Positions 49,901 to 58,253 of a stretch of DNA of 64,000 bases are shown here, one piece after another; position 1 is the stretch's first letter; each line of letters opens with the position of its first letter. The notes below the pieces were generated by a model, which was not told where the DNA came from, did not search any database, and saw only the letters and a list, made by a program, of their open reading frames with translations. Origin of the DNA: Pseudomonas solani (GTDB lineage Bacteria > Pseudomonadota > Gammaproteobacteria > Pseudomonadales > Pseudomonadaceae); the NCBI RefSeq assembly GCF_026072635.1, contig NZ_AP023081.1:838501-902500 (forward strand). The letters run 5' to 3'. Both the position numbers and the translations under genes were made by a program.

Positions 49901-52164
49901 TTGGCAAGGATGTCGCCGAGGAACTGTTCGTGGTCGCCGAAGCGGCTCTCCAGCTCTTCCAGTTGCACCAGCAGGCGCGACAGCTGTTCGTCGCAGCGCT
50001 CCGGGTCCTGGGCCTGGCCCAGGGCGTTGGTGATGCCCTGGCTGAAGAGTTTGAACTGGGCACCGAACTGGGCCACGGTCTCGGTGGAACCCAGCCCCTT
50101 GCGCCGCTGCTCTGCACGGGCCTTGGCCTGGTTGAGGCGGGCGTAGATCTCGGAGATGGATTCGATGATGCGGGTGCGCTGGGTGGCGTCGTCGATCTGC
50201 AACGAGGCCATCAGGCTGGAGAGCATGTCGAGGTCGGCGGCCATGGCTTGCAGCGCGGCCAGGGGCTCGGCCAGCTGGGCCACGGTTTCGGCCTTCTGCG
50301 CCTCGGCGTCGAGGGCCTCCAGGCGGGCGACGAAGGGCTGCAGCGCCTGCTCGCTGGCGAGGAAGCCGGCGGTGGCGGCAGCGGTACGCTCCTGGGCCTT
50401 GAGCAGCTCGGCTTCCATGGCGTCGATGCGCGCCACGTCTATGTAGCGGTAGTCGCGGATGGTCAGCAGCAGGCCGCGCTGGGCGGTGATGCCGTTGAGG
50501 GCATCGACGAAGCTCTGCACCTGGTCCCAACTGTCCGGCAGCAGGCCGTCGAGCAGGGCTTTCTGTTTCTCTTCGGCGCCGACCATGGCCTGGTCGGACT
50601 GGCGGCGGATGCTCTCGACCTTCTCGTATTCGTCGAGCACCAGCTCGGCGGTGGCAGCCACCTCGCGCAGCAGCGGCGCCAGGCCTTCCAGCTGGTCGCT
50701 GCCGAGCCAGTGGTAGACGTCGAACAGGCGGCGGGTGTTCTGGCACAGCTGGGAATAGCGCTGCACCGAGACCGCGGGGGTTTCGATCTCGCGGCTGAGG
50801 TCGTAGAGGTCGGAGACGCCGCGCACCAGCTCGGCGTTGCCGATGCGCCCGAGGAAGCCGCTGCGGGCCGGCTGGCGGGCAGCGTATTCCTCGGTGAAGA
50901 AGGGGGTCTGCCAGACCTGCATCGGGTGGATGCGGGTGGGCTCGTCGCCCTCGGCGGCGAAGATCACCATGCGCCCGTCTTCCAGGCGCGCGTAGCCATG
51001 GCCGAACAGCGGGTTCTGCAACTGGCGGTTGATCATGTTGTAGGTGAGCAGCACCGCCCGCCCCTGTTCGGGGTGGTAGAAGATGTACTGCACGTCCTCG
51101 CCGTTGGGCGAGCGCACGGCACGCTTGAAGCGCATGCCGTCCATGGATTGCTCGAAGGTCTTGTACTCGCCGTTCTGCAGGTAGTAACCACCGGGGAAGA
51201 TGATGCCGTGGTCTTCCGGCAGCTGGACGCAGGCCAGGCCGATGGCGTCGATGCGCTCGACCTTGCGGGTGAGGCTGTTGAACACCAGGTAGCGCCACTG
51301 CTCTTCGCGGTAGGGCAGCACCTTGAGCAGGATCAGGCTGCCGAGGCGGGCGAATTCCACCTGGGCATCGTCGAGGGACTGGGTCTTGTCGAGCACCTCC
51401 TCGCGGTAGATGCCGAGGCCGTCCTCGGTGTTGTTCTCGACCTTGATGGTGAGGTCGCCGCCGATGGTTTCGACGAACACCGTGTCGAGGATGTTCAGGT
51501 GCGGGAAGCGCCCCTGCACCACCATGTCGCGGGTGGCCTTCTTCCATTCGAAGTCGAAGGGCGCCGGCAGGGCGATGTCGCGCTCGCCCCGGTTGTCGAT
51601 GTAGCGCACATCGCGGCCGTCGGCGGAGATGGACCAGCGGAACACGCGGATGTCGGTGATGCGCTCGCCGATCTGGAAGCTCGCCAGCAGCTTGCCGTCG
51701 CGGATGGCCAGCTGCAGCAGGCGGGTGTTCTTGTAGTAGGTGTAGAGCTCGTTGAAGTCGTTGACGAAGCCCTGGGCCGCGAGGAACGAACCCTCCAGCG
51801 GCACCGGCTCGGCTTCGTAGCCCTCGCCCTCCTCCACCAGGCGGTAGAGGGAGAACACGTCGGCGACGTGGGTCTCCTTCTTCAGGCCGATGAAGACGTT
51901 GTAGCCGAACAGCAGGCAGTCGCCGACCTGGACGATGTCGCGGGCAATGCAGTTGTTCTCGGTGCGGATGCGCACCCGGCCGACCACTTCCATGCGGCTG
52001 TTGCCGAACTCTTCCAGGCGCTTCTGGTTGAGGGACTCGGTGGTCTGCCGCAGGCGTTGCCCCTGGTCCAGCAGGCGCTTGTGCAGCACCTCGTAGGCGC
52101 CGCCTTCGGCGACGGCCTTGTCCAGTACATCCTGAGCGGGGGTTGCGGCTTGGGCATCCGACAT
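46912..52164 (-). CDS. Giant AAA-type ATPase ('DNA repair ATPase' family)
   Basis: 1750 residues. Residues about 1-470 are beta-rich and propeller-like with Trp/Tyr repeats (VGDCLLFGYNVFIGLKKETH). Residues about 480-880 contain long helical and coiled-coil stretches. A mixed region runs to about 1220. The ATPase core has Walker A ISPPGYGKTTLMEY (near 1293-1300), Walker B NVMLYVDDIQH (near 1360) and sensor-like VVMSGNPYTESGD. The tail (about 1560-1750) is helical. The automatic family name is 'DNA repair ATPase', but its neighbours PspA, YqiJ and flotillin YqiK point to membrane stress instead. PAO1 has the same gene in the same cluster from memory. GGAAG precedes the ATG by 7 bases. Confidence 0.88.
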   Translation of the reverse strand: MSDAQAATPAQDVLDKAVAEGGAYEVLHKRLLDQGQRLRQTTESLNQKRLEEFGNSRMEVVGRVRIRTENNCIARDIVQVGDCLLFGYNVFIGLKKETHVADVFSLYRLVEEGEGYEAEPVPLEGSFLAAQGFVNDFNELYTYYKNTRLLQLAIRDGKLLASFQIGERITDIRVFRWSISADGRDVRYIDNRGERDIALPAPFDFEWKKATRDMVVQGRFPHLNILDTVFVETIGGDLTIKVENNTEDGLGIYREEVLDKTQSLDDAQVEFARLGSLILLKVLPYREEQWRYLVFNSLTRKVERIDAIGLACVQLPEDHGIIFPGGYYLQNGEYKTFEQSMDGMRFKRAVRSPNGEDVQYIFYHPEQGRAVLLTYNMINRQLQNPLFGHGYARLEDGRMVIFAAEGDEPTRIHPMQVWQTPFFTEEYAARQPARSGFLGRIGNAELVRGVSDLYDLSREIETPAVSVQRYSQLCQNTRRLFDVYHWLGSDQLEGLAPLLREVAATAELVLDEYEKVESIRRQSDQAMVGAEEKQKALLDGLLPDSWDQVQSFVDALNGITAQRGLLLTIRDYRYIDVARIDAMEAELLKAQERTAAATAGFLASEQALQPFVARLEALDAEAQKAETVAQLAEPLAALQAMAADLDMLSSLMASLQIDDATQRTRIIESISEIYARLNQAKARAEQRRKGLGSTETVAQFGAQFKLFSQGITNALGQAQDPERCDEQLSRLLVQLEELESRFGDHEQFLGDILAKREELLETFEAHKQSLLDERQRKAQGLLDAARRILESLGRRTAKFTQAEELNAFFAADPLILKLRELAERLRELKDSVKADDVEARLKGARDQAVRALRDKTELFEEGGNVIKLGPRHRFSVNTQELDLTLMPRGDELHLHLTGTDFLEPLRDPELDALKAFWQVALESESAQLYRAEYLAGQVLDAADAGQENLSLDGLKQLLGQPDELARVIRDFAAPRYKEGYEKGIHDHDAAAILAQLLPLRESAGLLRHAAPARAFASLFWDIRRSDESAAQWPERARTSRHIQQLFGRREGLLQLQAEILAAMQAFLVEQPLGLGAAVPAEAAEYLVQELAAERIEFTFSKYARQLQETLKLRLQGARMWDDYQQALSRLAERPAAQWALASNWLLGLCSEGEHAALADYIPEAVALSLLAEDFPRRITEVDLRFTVGNLMGEHPRIAERSLQLAVDDFFARLRGHREDFLPGLQRYQALRQVIIGRERDALRLAEFKPRPLSSFVRNKLINDVYLGVIGDNLAKQMGTVGENKRTDLMGLLMLISPPGYGKTTLMEYVAHRLGLIFMKINGPALGHEVRSLDPAQAPDATSRQELEKLNLALEMGNNVMLYVDDIQHTHPEFLQKFISLCDGTRRIEGVWKGRTKTYDMRGKKFCVVMSGNPYTESGDVFKIPDMLANRADIYNLGDTLGGMQEAFSLSYIENGLTSNPVLAPLATRDMADVYRFVAKAEGKPFSSNELSHSYSGAEINEITTTLQRLMQVRDVVLKVNQQYIASAAQADQYRTEPPFKLQGSYRNMNKMAEKISAVMNDAELLQLLADHYQGESQLLTTGAEENLLKLAELRGNQSPEQLERWAQIKRDFQRNKSMGGSDTDVGGRVVAQLNDLVESVRGLARQPDVEEAPADAQVPWQELLAGLEKLVQKPANLEVEVVAPAQQGVREVLVSLAESLENSFLPLIKVMDKKIDIDLRTHHRINDISNRLNQLGEMMGAGKAPGGESS

Positions 52165-52247
52165 CGTGGTCTTCCTGAATCTGCGCTGTCTGCAAGCGAG
52201 GCGCCCCCACGCGGCGGTGGGGACTGGGGGTGTGGGGCGTGGAGCGG

Positions 52248-52487
52248 TTAGGCGCCGATCTTCCGGGCGACTTCGGCGACCTTCTCGCGCATCGCCGGGT
52301 CGAGTTCCTCGGGCTTGATGTGCGCGATGATTTTCTTCAGCACGCGGATTTCGTTCTCATCGATCACGCCATCACGCTCGGCGATGGCCAGCAGCGAGCC
52401 CAGCTCGTGCACGTCCAGCCGGCCATCGTTGGCGAAGCAGTGGATGGAGCGGAAGGACAGTTCCAGATAATCCCTGGGTTCGGACAT
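52248..52487 (-). CDS. Small TerB-like protein
   Basis: 79 residues from ATG 52487, with GGGAA 6 bases upstream (an upstream in-frame ATG at 52505 has none). All-helical and acidic: SFRSIHCFANDGRLDVHELG, LLAIAERDGVIDENEIRVLK. The paired Asp-x-Asp/Asn-x-Gly turns (NDGRLDVHE, RDGVIDENE) resemble TerB or EF-hand-like metal-binding helices. TerB-fold proteins are linked to metal or tellurite and membrane stress. Lies between yqiK and the giant ATPase in the operon. Confidence 0.78.
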   Translation of the reverse strand: MSEPRDYLELSFRSIHCFANDGRLDVHELGSLLAIAERDGVIDENEIRVLKKIIAHIKPEELDPAMREKVAEVARKIGA

Positions 52488-52563
52488 GACATGTTCCCTG
52501 TTCATTCGTGGGGTTCAGGCACCCGGGTGCACCGGGTGCCTGGCGGTTTGAGGCAGGCCTTCG

Positions 52564-54642
52564 TCAGGCGCCGGCGACCGGGTCCTGCGGTTCGGCCTTG
52601 CGCTCGGGCGCCGGGGCGGCGACGGCAGCGGCAGGCGCCGACTTGCCGTTGAGCAGGCGGGCGAGCACGTCCTGCACCACCGGGCTCTTGCCCACCACGC
52701 CTTCGATGGCCTTGCCCACGGAGAGCGACTTGGCGAAGGAGTTGAAGAAGTCGCCTTCGCCGCCGACGATCTCGATCTTCGCCTTGCCCAGCGCGGTGGC
52801 GAGCACCTCGGCCTGGTCCTTGGCGATGTCCTTGTTGGCGGCGATGGCGGCCATGGCCTCCTCGAAGCTCTTCTCCAGCTGCATGCGGAATTCCTCGTGC
52901 TGGCGAGCGCTGTCGCTGAGGGCATCCAGGGCACCGAACTTCTTGCCCAGGCCTTCGGCTTCGGCGTTGAGGCGCTGCAGCAGGATTTCCGCTTCCGCCG
53001 AACCCAGGTCCTTGGTGGCCTTGGCCTTGGCGGCGCCGAGTTGTTCCTCGCCACGCGCCTGGGCGCCCAGCTTCTCTTCCAGGACCTTGGCTTCGGCCAG
53101 GCCGTCCTTCTCCTTGGCAGCCGCGGCGGCTTCCAGCACGCGGGCATCGGCCAGGCCTTTTTCCTGCTCGCCACGGGCCTCGGCAATCAGTTGCTCGGCA
53201 CGCACGCGGGCCTGGGCCAGGCCCTCCTTCTCCTGGGCGGCAGCGGTGACTTCCAGCACCCGCGCATCGGCCAGGCCGGGCGCAGCGCGCTCGGCCTCAA
53301 TGCCTTCGGCCAGGCGTTTCTTGGCTTCGGCCTGCTTGGCCGCGGCTTCCAGCTCGGCCTGGGCCAGGTTGTTGATTTCCACGGCCTTGTGCTTGGAGCG
53401 GGTTTCGTCAGCTTCGGCCTGCTTGACCTGGCGCACCAGCTCCTGCTCGGCTTCGGCTTGCGCCTGGAGCACGATGACCTGCTTGGCGCGCTCGGCCTCG
53501 GAGATCTCACGCACTTCCTTGATGCGCTCTTCTTCCTGGGCCACGGTCTTCTCCACGGCGACGCGGTCGCGGATCACGTTGGCGATGTTCTTGCGCTGTT
53601 CTTCCAGCGCCTTTTCCTTCTCGATGCGCTGCAGCTCGACCTCGCGCTCGCGGGCGACCACTTCCAGGTCCTTGGCCCGGGTGACCTTCTCCACCTCGAT
53701 GACCACGGCGCGCTGGCGGTTCTGCTGGGCCACTTCCACTTCGCGCTGGTGGTTCTCGACGCGCACGTCGATCTCCTGCTGCGCCTGGATGCGGGCCTGC
53801 TCGGCCTTGAGGCGTTCCTCTTCCTTGACCTTGGCGGTCTCGGCTTCCTCGCGGGCGCGGATGGTCTCGATCTCGCGCTTCTGCCGGGCCTCGGCGTCGG
53901 CCTGCTGGCGTTCCAGGGCCAGGGCGGCTTCGCGGGTCTCGACGTTCTTCTTCTGGATCGCCAGCTCTTCGTTGCGCTCCAGTTCGTTGGTGATGACGTT
54001 CTGCGCGGCGGTCAGCTCGGTGATCTTGCGGATGCCTTCGGCGTCGAGGATGTTGCTCGGGTCGAGGGAGTTCTTCGCGGTCTGCTCCAGGTAGTCGATG
54101 GCGACGTCTTCGAGCACATAGCCGTTCAGGTCGTTGCCGATCACTTCGATGATGCGGTCGCGGAAGTCCTGGCGGTTCTCGAACAGCTGGACGAAGTCGA
54201 ACTGCTTGCCGACGGTCTTCAGCGCCTCGGAGAACTTGGCGTTGAACAGCTCGTTCACCGCGGCGCGGTCGGAAGCACGCTCGACGCCGATGGCCTTGGC
54301 CACCTTGAGCACGTCTTCCTGGGTTTCATTGACGCGCAGGTAGAAGGCCACGGTGATGTCGGCGCGCATGTTGTCGCGGCAGATCAGCCCGTCCTTGGCG
54401 CGGCGGTCCACTTCCAGGGTGATCAGCGAGATGCGCATGAACTCCTTGAGGTGGATGACCGGGTACACCAGGGCGCCGGTGAAGTGCACCTTGGGCGTGG
54501 AGGACATGTCGTTGACGATCAGCGCGGTGCCCTGGGGAACCTTGATGTAGAAGGCCTTGAACAGGGCCAGGATGCCGACCACGAACAGGACGACGAGTCC
54601 GAGCACGGTCAGGAAGGGCATCACCCACTCGATGTTGTTCAT
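52564..54642 (-). CDS. yqiK: YqiK-type flotillin (SPFH domain)
   Basis: 692 residues from ATG 54642; GGAGA lies 10 bases upstream, and an in-frame TTG at 54648 is the alternative. One N-terminal membrane helix (FLTVLGLVVLFVVGILALF) is followed by the SPFH domain (about 40-230) and a very long charged coiled coil (about 230-560) with AEARQKREIETIRAREEAET-type repeats. Flotillins assemble in membrane microdomains as scaffolds. YqiK is normally encoded with YqiJ, as here. The C-terminus (GKAIEGVVGKSP..) is disordered with Pro/Ala. Confidence 0.93.
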   Translation of the reverse strand: MNNIEWVMPFLTVLGLVVLFVVGILALFKAFYIKVPQGTALIVNDMSSTPKVHFTGALVYPVIHLKEFMRISLITLEVDRRAKDGLICRDNMRADITVAFYLRVNETQEDVLKVAKAIGVERASDRAAVNELFNAKFSEALKTVGKQFDFVQLFENRQDFRDRIIEVIGNDLNGYVLEDVAIDYLEQTAKNSLDPSNILDAEGIRKITELTAAQNVITNELERNEELAIQKKNVETREAALALERQQADAEARQKREIETIRAREEAETAKVKEEERLKAEQARIQAQQEIDVRVENHQREVEVAQQNRQRAVVIEVEKVTRAKDLEVVAREREVELQRIEKEKALEEQRKNIANVIRDRVAVEKTVAQEEERIKEVREISEAERAKQVIVLQAQAEAEQELVRQVKQAEADETRSKHKAVEINNLAQAELEAAAKQAEAKKRLAEGIEAERAAPGLADARVLEVTAAAQEKEGLAQARVRAEQLIAEARGEQEKGLADARVLEAAAAAKEKDGLAEAKVLEEKLGAQARGEEQLGAAKAKATKDLGSAEAEILLQRLNAEAEGLGKKFGALDALSDSARQHEEFRMQLEKSFEEAMAAIAANKDIAKDQAEVLATALGKAKIEIVGGEGDFFNSFAKSLSVGKAIEGVVGKSPVVQDVLARLLNGKSAPAAAVAAPAPERKAEPQDPVAGA

Positions 54643-54679
54643 TTGCAATCACTCTCCTTTGATGCTGAGGCGCACCGGG

Positions 54680-55309
54680 TCAGATGCCCCGGAATTCGTC
54701 CTCGGTGATGACCCGATAGGCGTGCTGCGCCTCCAGGTATTCCAGTAATACGACGCGGTCGCCACGCTTGAAGCCCTTGGCCTCCTCGGCGCGGACCTTG
54801 AGGATCAGCCCGGCGCCACCGTCTTCGAGCACGGCTTCGCCATGCTCCAGGGTGACGCGGCCGCTGCGGATCACCGCGGTCTGGCCGAGCACGCTCTTGC
54901 TGGTGACGGCCTCCGCCTTGTGGAACAGCGGCCGCAGCGGGCTGCAGATGAGCGCCGCCACGGGCAGCGACAGGCCCAGCGCAACGACGGCCACCACCAG
55001 GCCCAGCGGGTAGCGCAGGAGGCCCAGGGGCAGGTGGCTGAGGACCAGGAGTTCGGCGAAATAACTGAGGAACCAGGAGCCGGCGAACAGCAGGCTGAGC
55101 ACCAGGGTGACCGGTACGCCGTTGAGCTTGAGCTTCGACAGCAGGGCAGCGACGCCATCGCCGGCGAGCAGCGAGTCGGCCTCGACGTCCAGCAGGTCGA
55201 CCTCCACCAGCCCGAGCGCGACGATCGCCCAGTAGATGATGGCCAGGCACAGCAGGAAGCTGAATAGCACGGTGGGGAACGACAGTGCGGTCTGCAGGAA
55301 GATGTCCAT
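54680..55309 (-). CDS. yqiJ: YqiJ-type membrane protein with NfeD-like OB fold
   Basis: 209 residues from ATG 55309, with AGGA 5 bases upstream. Three or four membrane helices (residues 5-35, 65-90, 95-125) precede a C-terminal OB-fold domain (VLGQTAVIRSGRVTLEHGEA, KRGDRVVLLEYLEAQHAYRV). This YqiJ/NfeD plan is the usual partner of flotillins and helps place them in the membrane. Start chosen at MDIFLQTALSF; the frame is open up to 55363. Confidence 0.9.
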   Translation of the reverse strand: MDIFLQTALSFPTVLFSFLLCLAIIYWAIVALGLVEVDLLDVEADSLLAGDGVAALLSKLKLNGVPVTLVLSLLFAGSWFLSYFAELLVLSHLPLGLLRYPLGLVVAVVALGLSLPVAALICSPLRPLFHKAEAVTSKSVLGQTAVIRSGRVTLEHGEAVLEDGGAGLILKVRAEEAKGFKRGDRVVLLEYLEAQHAYRVITEDEFRGI

Positions 55310-55370
55310 CGCTTTCCTATCCCTGAAAAGGCTGGACGGAGCCGAGCGGCCCCGCCCGTTCAACGGTGAA

Positions 55371-56066
55371 TCAGGACTTGCCCTTGTCCTTCAGGCGGGC
55401 CAGCACGCTGTCGGCGCTGGTGCCGTCGGCGACGATGCCGGCTGCACGCAGCTTGGCATCGAGGTCATCGTCCGGGCTGCTGGTGGCGGCCAGTTCGGCT
55501 GCCGCCTCCAGTTTCGCCGCGCGCTCGGCCTGCTGGCGCTTGATGCGCTCCAGCGATTCGACGGCAGTGTGCAACTTGGTCTGCGAGCCGCTGTAGCGCT
55601 GGGCCACGGCCATCTGCGCCTTCTGCACGCTCTCGGTGGCCTTGACGGTATCCACCTGTTGTTTCAGATGCTTGATGTTGCCTTCGGCCTGGGTCACCGC
55701 CTTGCGCAACTGGGCAACGTTGGCGGCGAAACCGGCGACCTGCTCGCGCTCCACAAGCAGTTCGTTCTCCAGGTTGGCGATCTTCTCCGCCACTTCCTTG
55801 GCCAGGGCTTCGTTGCCCGCTTCCAGGGCCTTCAGCGCGTAGGCTTCGTACTCGCCTACCTTGGCGGCGCATTTGCCGGCACGGTCCTCGGCCAGTTTCT
55901 GCCGCGCCATGATCTCGGCCAGGGCTTCCTTGGACTTGCGCAGCTCCAGGTCGGCATCGCGAATCTCCTGGTCGAGGATACGCAGGGCCTGGCTGTCGAC
56001 AATGGCCTCACCGGCTTCGTTGACACCGCCACGCAGGGCGGCCAGCAGCTTGCTCCAAACGTTCAT
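55371..56066 (-). CDS. PspA/IM30 family protein (YjfJ-like)
   Basis: 231 residues from ATG 56066, GGAGG 6 bases upstream. An almost continuous coiled coil (residues about 25-190), the ESCRT-III-like PspA core, begins with an amphipathic N-terminus (MNVWSKLLAALRGGVNEAGE). PspA proteins coat damaged inner membrane. The tail (residues 190-231) is Ala/Ser/Asp-rich. No PspF or PspBC genes are nearby, so regulation differs from the E. coli psp operon. Second gene of the operon, 14 bp after DUF2170. Confidence 0.92.
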   Translation of the reverse strand: MNVWSKLLAALRGGVNEAGEAIVDSQALRILDQEIRDADLELRKSKEALAEIMARQKLAEDRAGKCAAKVGEYEAYALKALEAGNEALAKEVAEKIANLENELLVEREQVAGFAANVAQLRKAVTQAEGNIKHLKQQVDTVKATESVQKAQMAVAQRYSGSQTKLHTAVESLERIKRQQAERAAKLEAAAELAATSSPDDDLDAKLRAAGIVADGTSADSVLARLKDKGKS

Positions 56067-56080
56067 GTGCATCCTCCAGG

Positions 56081-56701
56081 TCAGGCCTGAGCCTTCAGAT
56101 AGGCTTCGTAGGCTTCGGTGGCCCGAATCACGTTGCTGGCGAGGGTTTCGATCTCGTAGACCACGTTGGACAGGATCGAGGTGGCGCTCAGGGCACCGAA
56201 CATGGTGTAGCAACGCTCACCGCCGGGCAGCGTCTCCAGGCCGATGCTGGAAAGCGGGAACAGCTGGCGGCTGAGCAGCACTTCTTCGTTGAAGGCCACC
56301 AGGTCGGTGACTTCGCTCTGCGGCCAGAGCAGCGCCTCGACGATGATCTGCTCACCGTGCAGGGCGACGAACAGCGGCAGGTCGCCGTATTCATGCATGG
56401 TGACGTGCAAGCTCGGCTCGGCGCCTTCGATCAGCTCGATGCCGGCATCGCCAGAGGTGAAGAGCTCGGTCGCGGCCAAGGCCTCGCAGAGCGCACGCGC
56501 ATTCCAGATCTGAGGCATTTCCATGACCCCCTCCTTTTCCAGATTGACCGGCCCTGGCTGGGGCTGGCGCAGCTTGCGTTCAACCGCCAGAAGCGCCTGG
56601 GCGTTCTCCGGCAGTATCCAGACTTCCTTTTTCACCAGCCCCTGATCACGCAGGCGCTGGCGGAACAAACGTTGGTAATGGGCGGATGACTTGTTTTGCA
56701 T
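56081..56701 (-). CDS. DUF2170 protein (YjfI-like), first gene of the PspA-flotillin operon
   Basis: 206 residues from ATG 56701 (MQNKSSAHYQRLFRQRLRDQ). The N-terminal 45 residues are basic and helical with EVWILPENAQALLAVERKL, followed by the DUF2170 domain (residues about 65-200: LCEALAATELFTSGDAGIEL, QIIVEALLWPQSEVTDLVAF). Earlier in-frame starts at 56719 and 56722 overlap the operator-like repeats, and no start has a strong ribosome site, so the start is uncertain. YjfI-type proteins occur next to PspA in many proteobacteria. Confidence 0.82.
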   Translation of the reverse strand: MQNKSSAHYQRLFRQRLRDQGLVKKEVWILPENAQALLAVERKLRQPQPGPVNLEKEGVMEMPQIWNARALCEALAATELFTSGDAGIELIEGAEPSLHVTMHEYGDLPLFVALHGEQIIVEALLWPQSEVTDLVAFNEEVLLSRQLFPLSSIGLETLPGGERCYTMFGALSATSILSNVVYEIETLASNVIRATEAYEAYLKAQA

Positions 56702-56716
56702 GGGCGCAGAATAATT

Positions 56717-56751
56717 CATCACATGTAAGCTTTCAATACATCACATGTGAT
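56717..56751 (-). promoter_or_regulatory. Operator-like repeats upstream of the PspA-flotillin operon
   Basis: CATCACATGT occurs at 56717-56726 and again at 56739-56748, exactly 22 bp apart (two helical turns). The second lies in a perfect 12-bp palindrome ATCACATGTGAT (56740-56751). Candidate binding site for a dedicated regulator; no sigma-54 signature is evident. It sits in an AT-rich stretch before the operon. Confidence 0.6.
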
Positions 56752-57033
56752 ATTTGCGAGACCCTGCAAAAGGCGCGCAGCACTAGGCCCCGAAGCGGGT
56801 CCGGAGGGTTCTGGAAGGGTGTGGGGATGAGCGCCGAGCATGAGTACCTGTCCCTGGTTTCCGATGTGCGCGATGGGTATCGCCAGGGATTAGAACCCCG
56901 TGACGGGCCCTTGGAAAGCGGACAGGGACCGAAGACCGACGTGTTTCACGAAAAAGCAGCCGGCGGACGGCTGCACTGCAACGGGGCAATGGTCTAGGCT
57001 ACGCGGGATTTTTCCCTGCCCCACGGATGTGCC
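56752..57033. other. Intergenic region, divergent promoters, no gene
   Basis: 282 bp between the operator repeats and the CoA-transferase gene. A short reading frame on the plus strand (56686-56997) has no ribosome site and no recognisable product. I see no clear terminator or RNA gene. Confidence 0.5.
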
Positions 57034-58233
57034 ATGGATACCCTCGCCAAGCCCCTCGCCGGATTGAAAGTCATCGAACTCGGCACCCTGATCGCCGGCC
57101 CCTTCGCCTCGCGCCTGTGCGCCGAGTTCGGTGCCGAGGTGATCAAGGTCGAATCCCCCGATGGCGGCGACCCGTTGCGCAAGTGGCGCAAGCTGTACGA
57201 GGGCACCTCGCTCTGGTGGTTCGTGCAGGCGCGCAACAAGAAGTCGCTGACGCTCAACCTCAAGCACCCCGACGGCATCGCCATCCTCAAGCAGTTGCTG
57301 AGCGAGGCGGACATCCTTATCGAGAACTTCCGCCCCGGCGTGCTGGAGAAGCTCGGCCTCGGCTGGGAGGTGATCCACGCCTTGAATCCGAAGCTGGTGA
57401 TGGTGCGCCTCTCCGGCTTCGGCCAGAGCGGGCCGATGAAGGACCAGCCGGGCTTCGGCGCGGTGGGCGAATCCATGGGCGGGCTGCGCTACATCACCGG
57501 CTTCGAGGACCGCCCGCCGGTGCGCACCGGCATCTCCATAGGCGACTCCATCGCCGCGCTCTGGGGCGTGATCGGCGCGCTCATGGCGCTGCGCCACCGC
57601 GAGGTCAACGGCGGCCAGGGCCAAGTGGTGGACGTGGCGCTGTACGAGGCGGTGTTCGCCATGATGGAAAGCATGGTCCCGGAGTTCGACGTGTTCGGCT
57701 TCATCCGCGAGCGCAGCGGCAACATCATGCCCGGCATCACCCCCTCCTCCATCCACACCAGCGCCGACGGCCGCCACGTACAGATCGGCGCCAACGGCGA
57801 TGCGATCTTCCGCCGCTTCATGCTGGCCATCGACCGCGAGGACCTGGCCACCGACCCGAGCCTGGCCAGCAACGATGGCCGCGATGCGCGCCGCGACGAA
57901 CTCTACGGGGTGATCGACCGTTGGGTGGGCTCGCTGCCCCTGGACCAAGTGCTGGCGACCCTGACCCGCGCCGAGGTGCCGGCCAGCCGCATCTACTCCG
58001 CCGAAGACATGTTCAACGACCCGCAATTCATCGCCCGGGAGATGTTCCTCCAGGCGCGCCTGCCGGACGGCAAGCCCTTCCGCATGCCCGGCATCGTGCC
58101 CAAGCTCTCGGCGACGCCGGGCTCGGCCGAATGGGTCGGCCCGGAGCTGGGCGAGCACACCGCCGAGTTGCTCGCCGGTCTCGGCTACGACGCGGGACGC
58201 ATCGACACCCTGCGCAAGGAAGGCGCCATCTGA
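57034..58233 (+). CDS. CoA-transferase family III (CaiB/BaiF)
   Basis: 399 residues. Moves CoA between acyl-CoA and a free acid. Family signature: KVIELGTLIAGPFASRLCAE, FGAEVIKVESPDGGDPLR, KSLTLNLKHPDG, IENFRPGVLEKLG, and the active-site Asp expected in GISIGDSIAALWG. The substrate is not predictable. It starts at ATG 57034 and the next gene begins almost immediately after it. There is no adjacent acyl-CoA dehydrogenase or hydratase. Confidence 0.93.
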   Translation: MDTLAKPLAGLKVIELGTLIAGPFASRLCAEFGAEVIKVESPDGGDPLRKWRKLYEGTSLWWFVQARNKKSLTLNLKHPDGIAILKQLLSEADILIENFRPGVLEKLGLGWEVIHALNPKLVMVRLSGFGQSGPMKDQPGFGAVGESMGGLRYITGFEDRPPVRTGISIGDSIAALWGVIGALMALRHREVNGGQGQVVDVALYEAVFAMMESMVPEFDVFGFIRERSGNIMPGITPSSIHTSADGRHVQIGANGDAIFRRFMLAIDREDLATDPSLASNDGRDARRDELYGVIDRWVGSLPLDQVLATLTRAEVPASRIYSAEDMFNDPQFIAREMFLQARLPDGKPFRMPGIVPKLSATPGSAEWVGPELGEHTAELLAGLGYDAGRIDTLRKEGAI

Positions 58234-58253
58234 ACCGCAGCACGCCACCCACC

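Noticed and set aside
48703..52251. 1182-residue open frame opposite the giant ATPase
   Set aside because: Antisense shadow; low-complexity Gln/Leu/Gly/Val composition and no recognisable motif, while the minus-strand frame has a full AAA core.
56686..56997. 103-residue plus-strand open frame upstream of the CoA-transferase
   Set aside because: It runs through the operator repeats, lacks a ribosome site and shows no domain.
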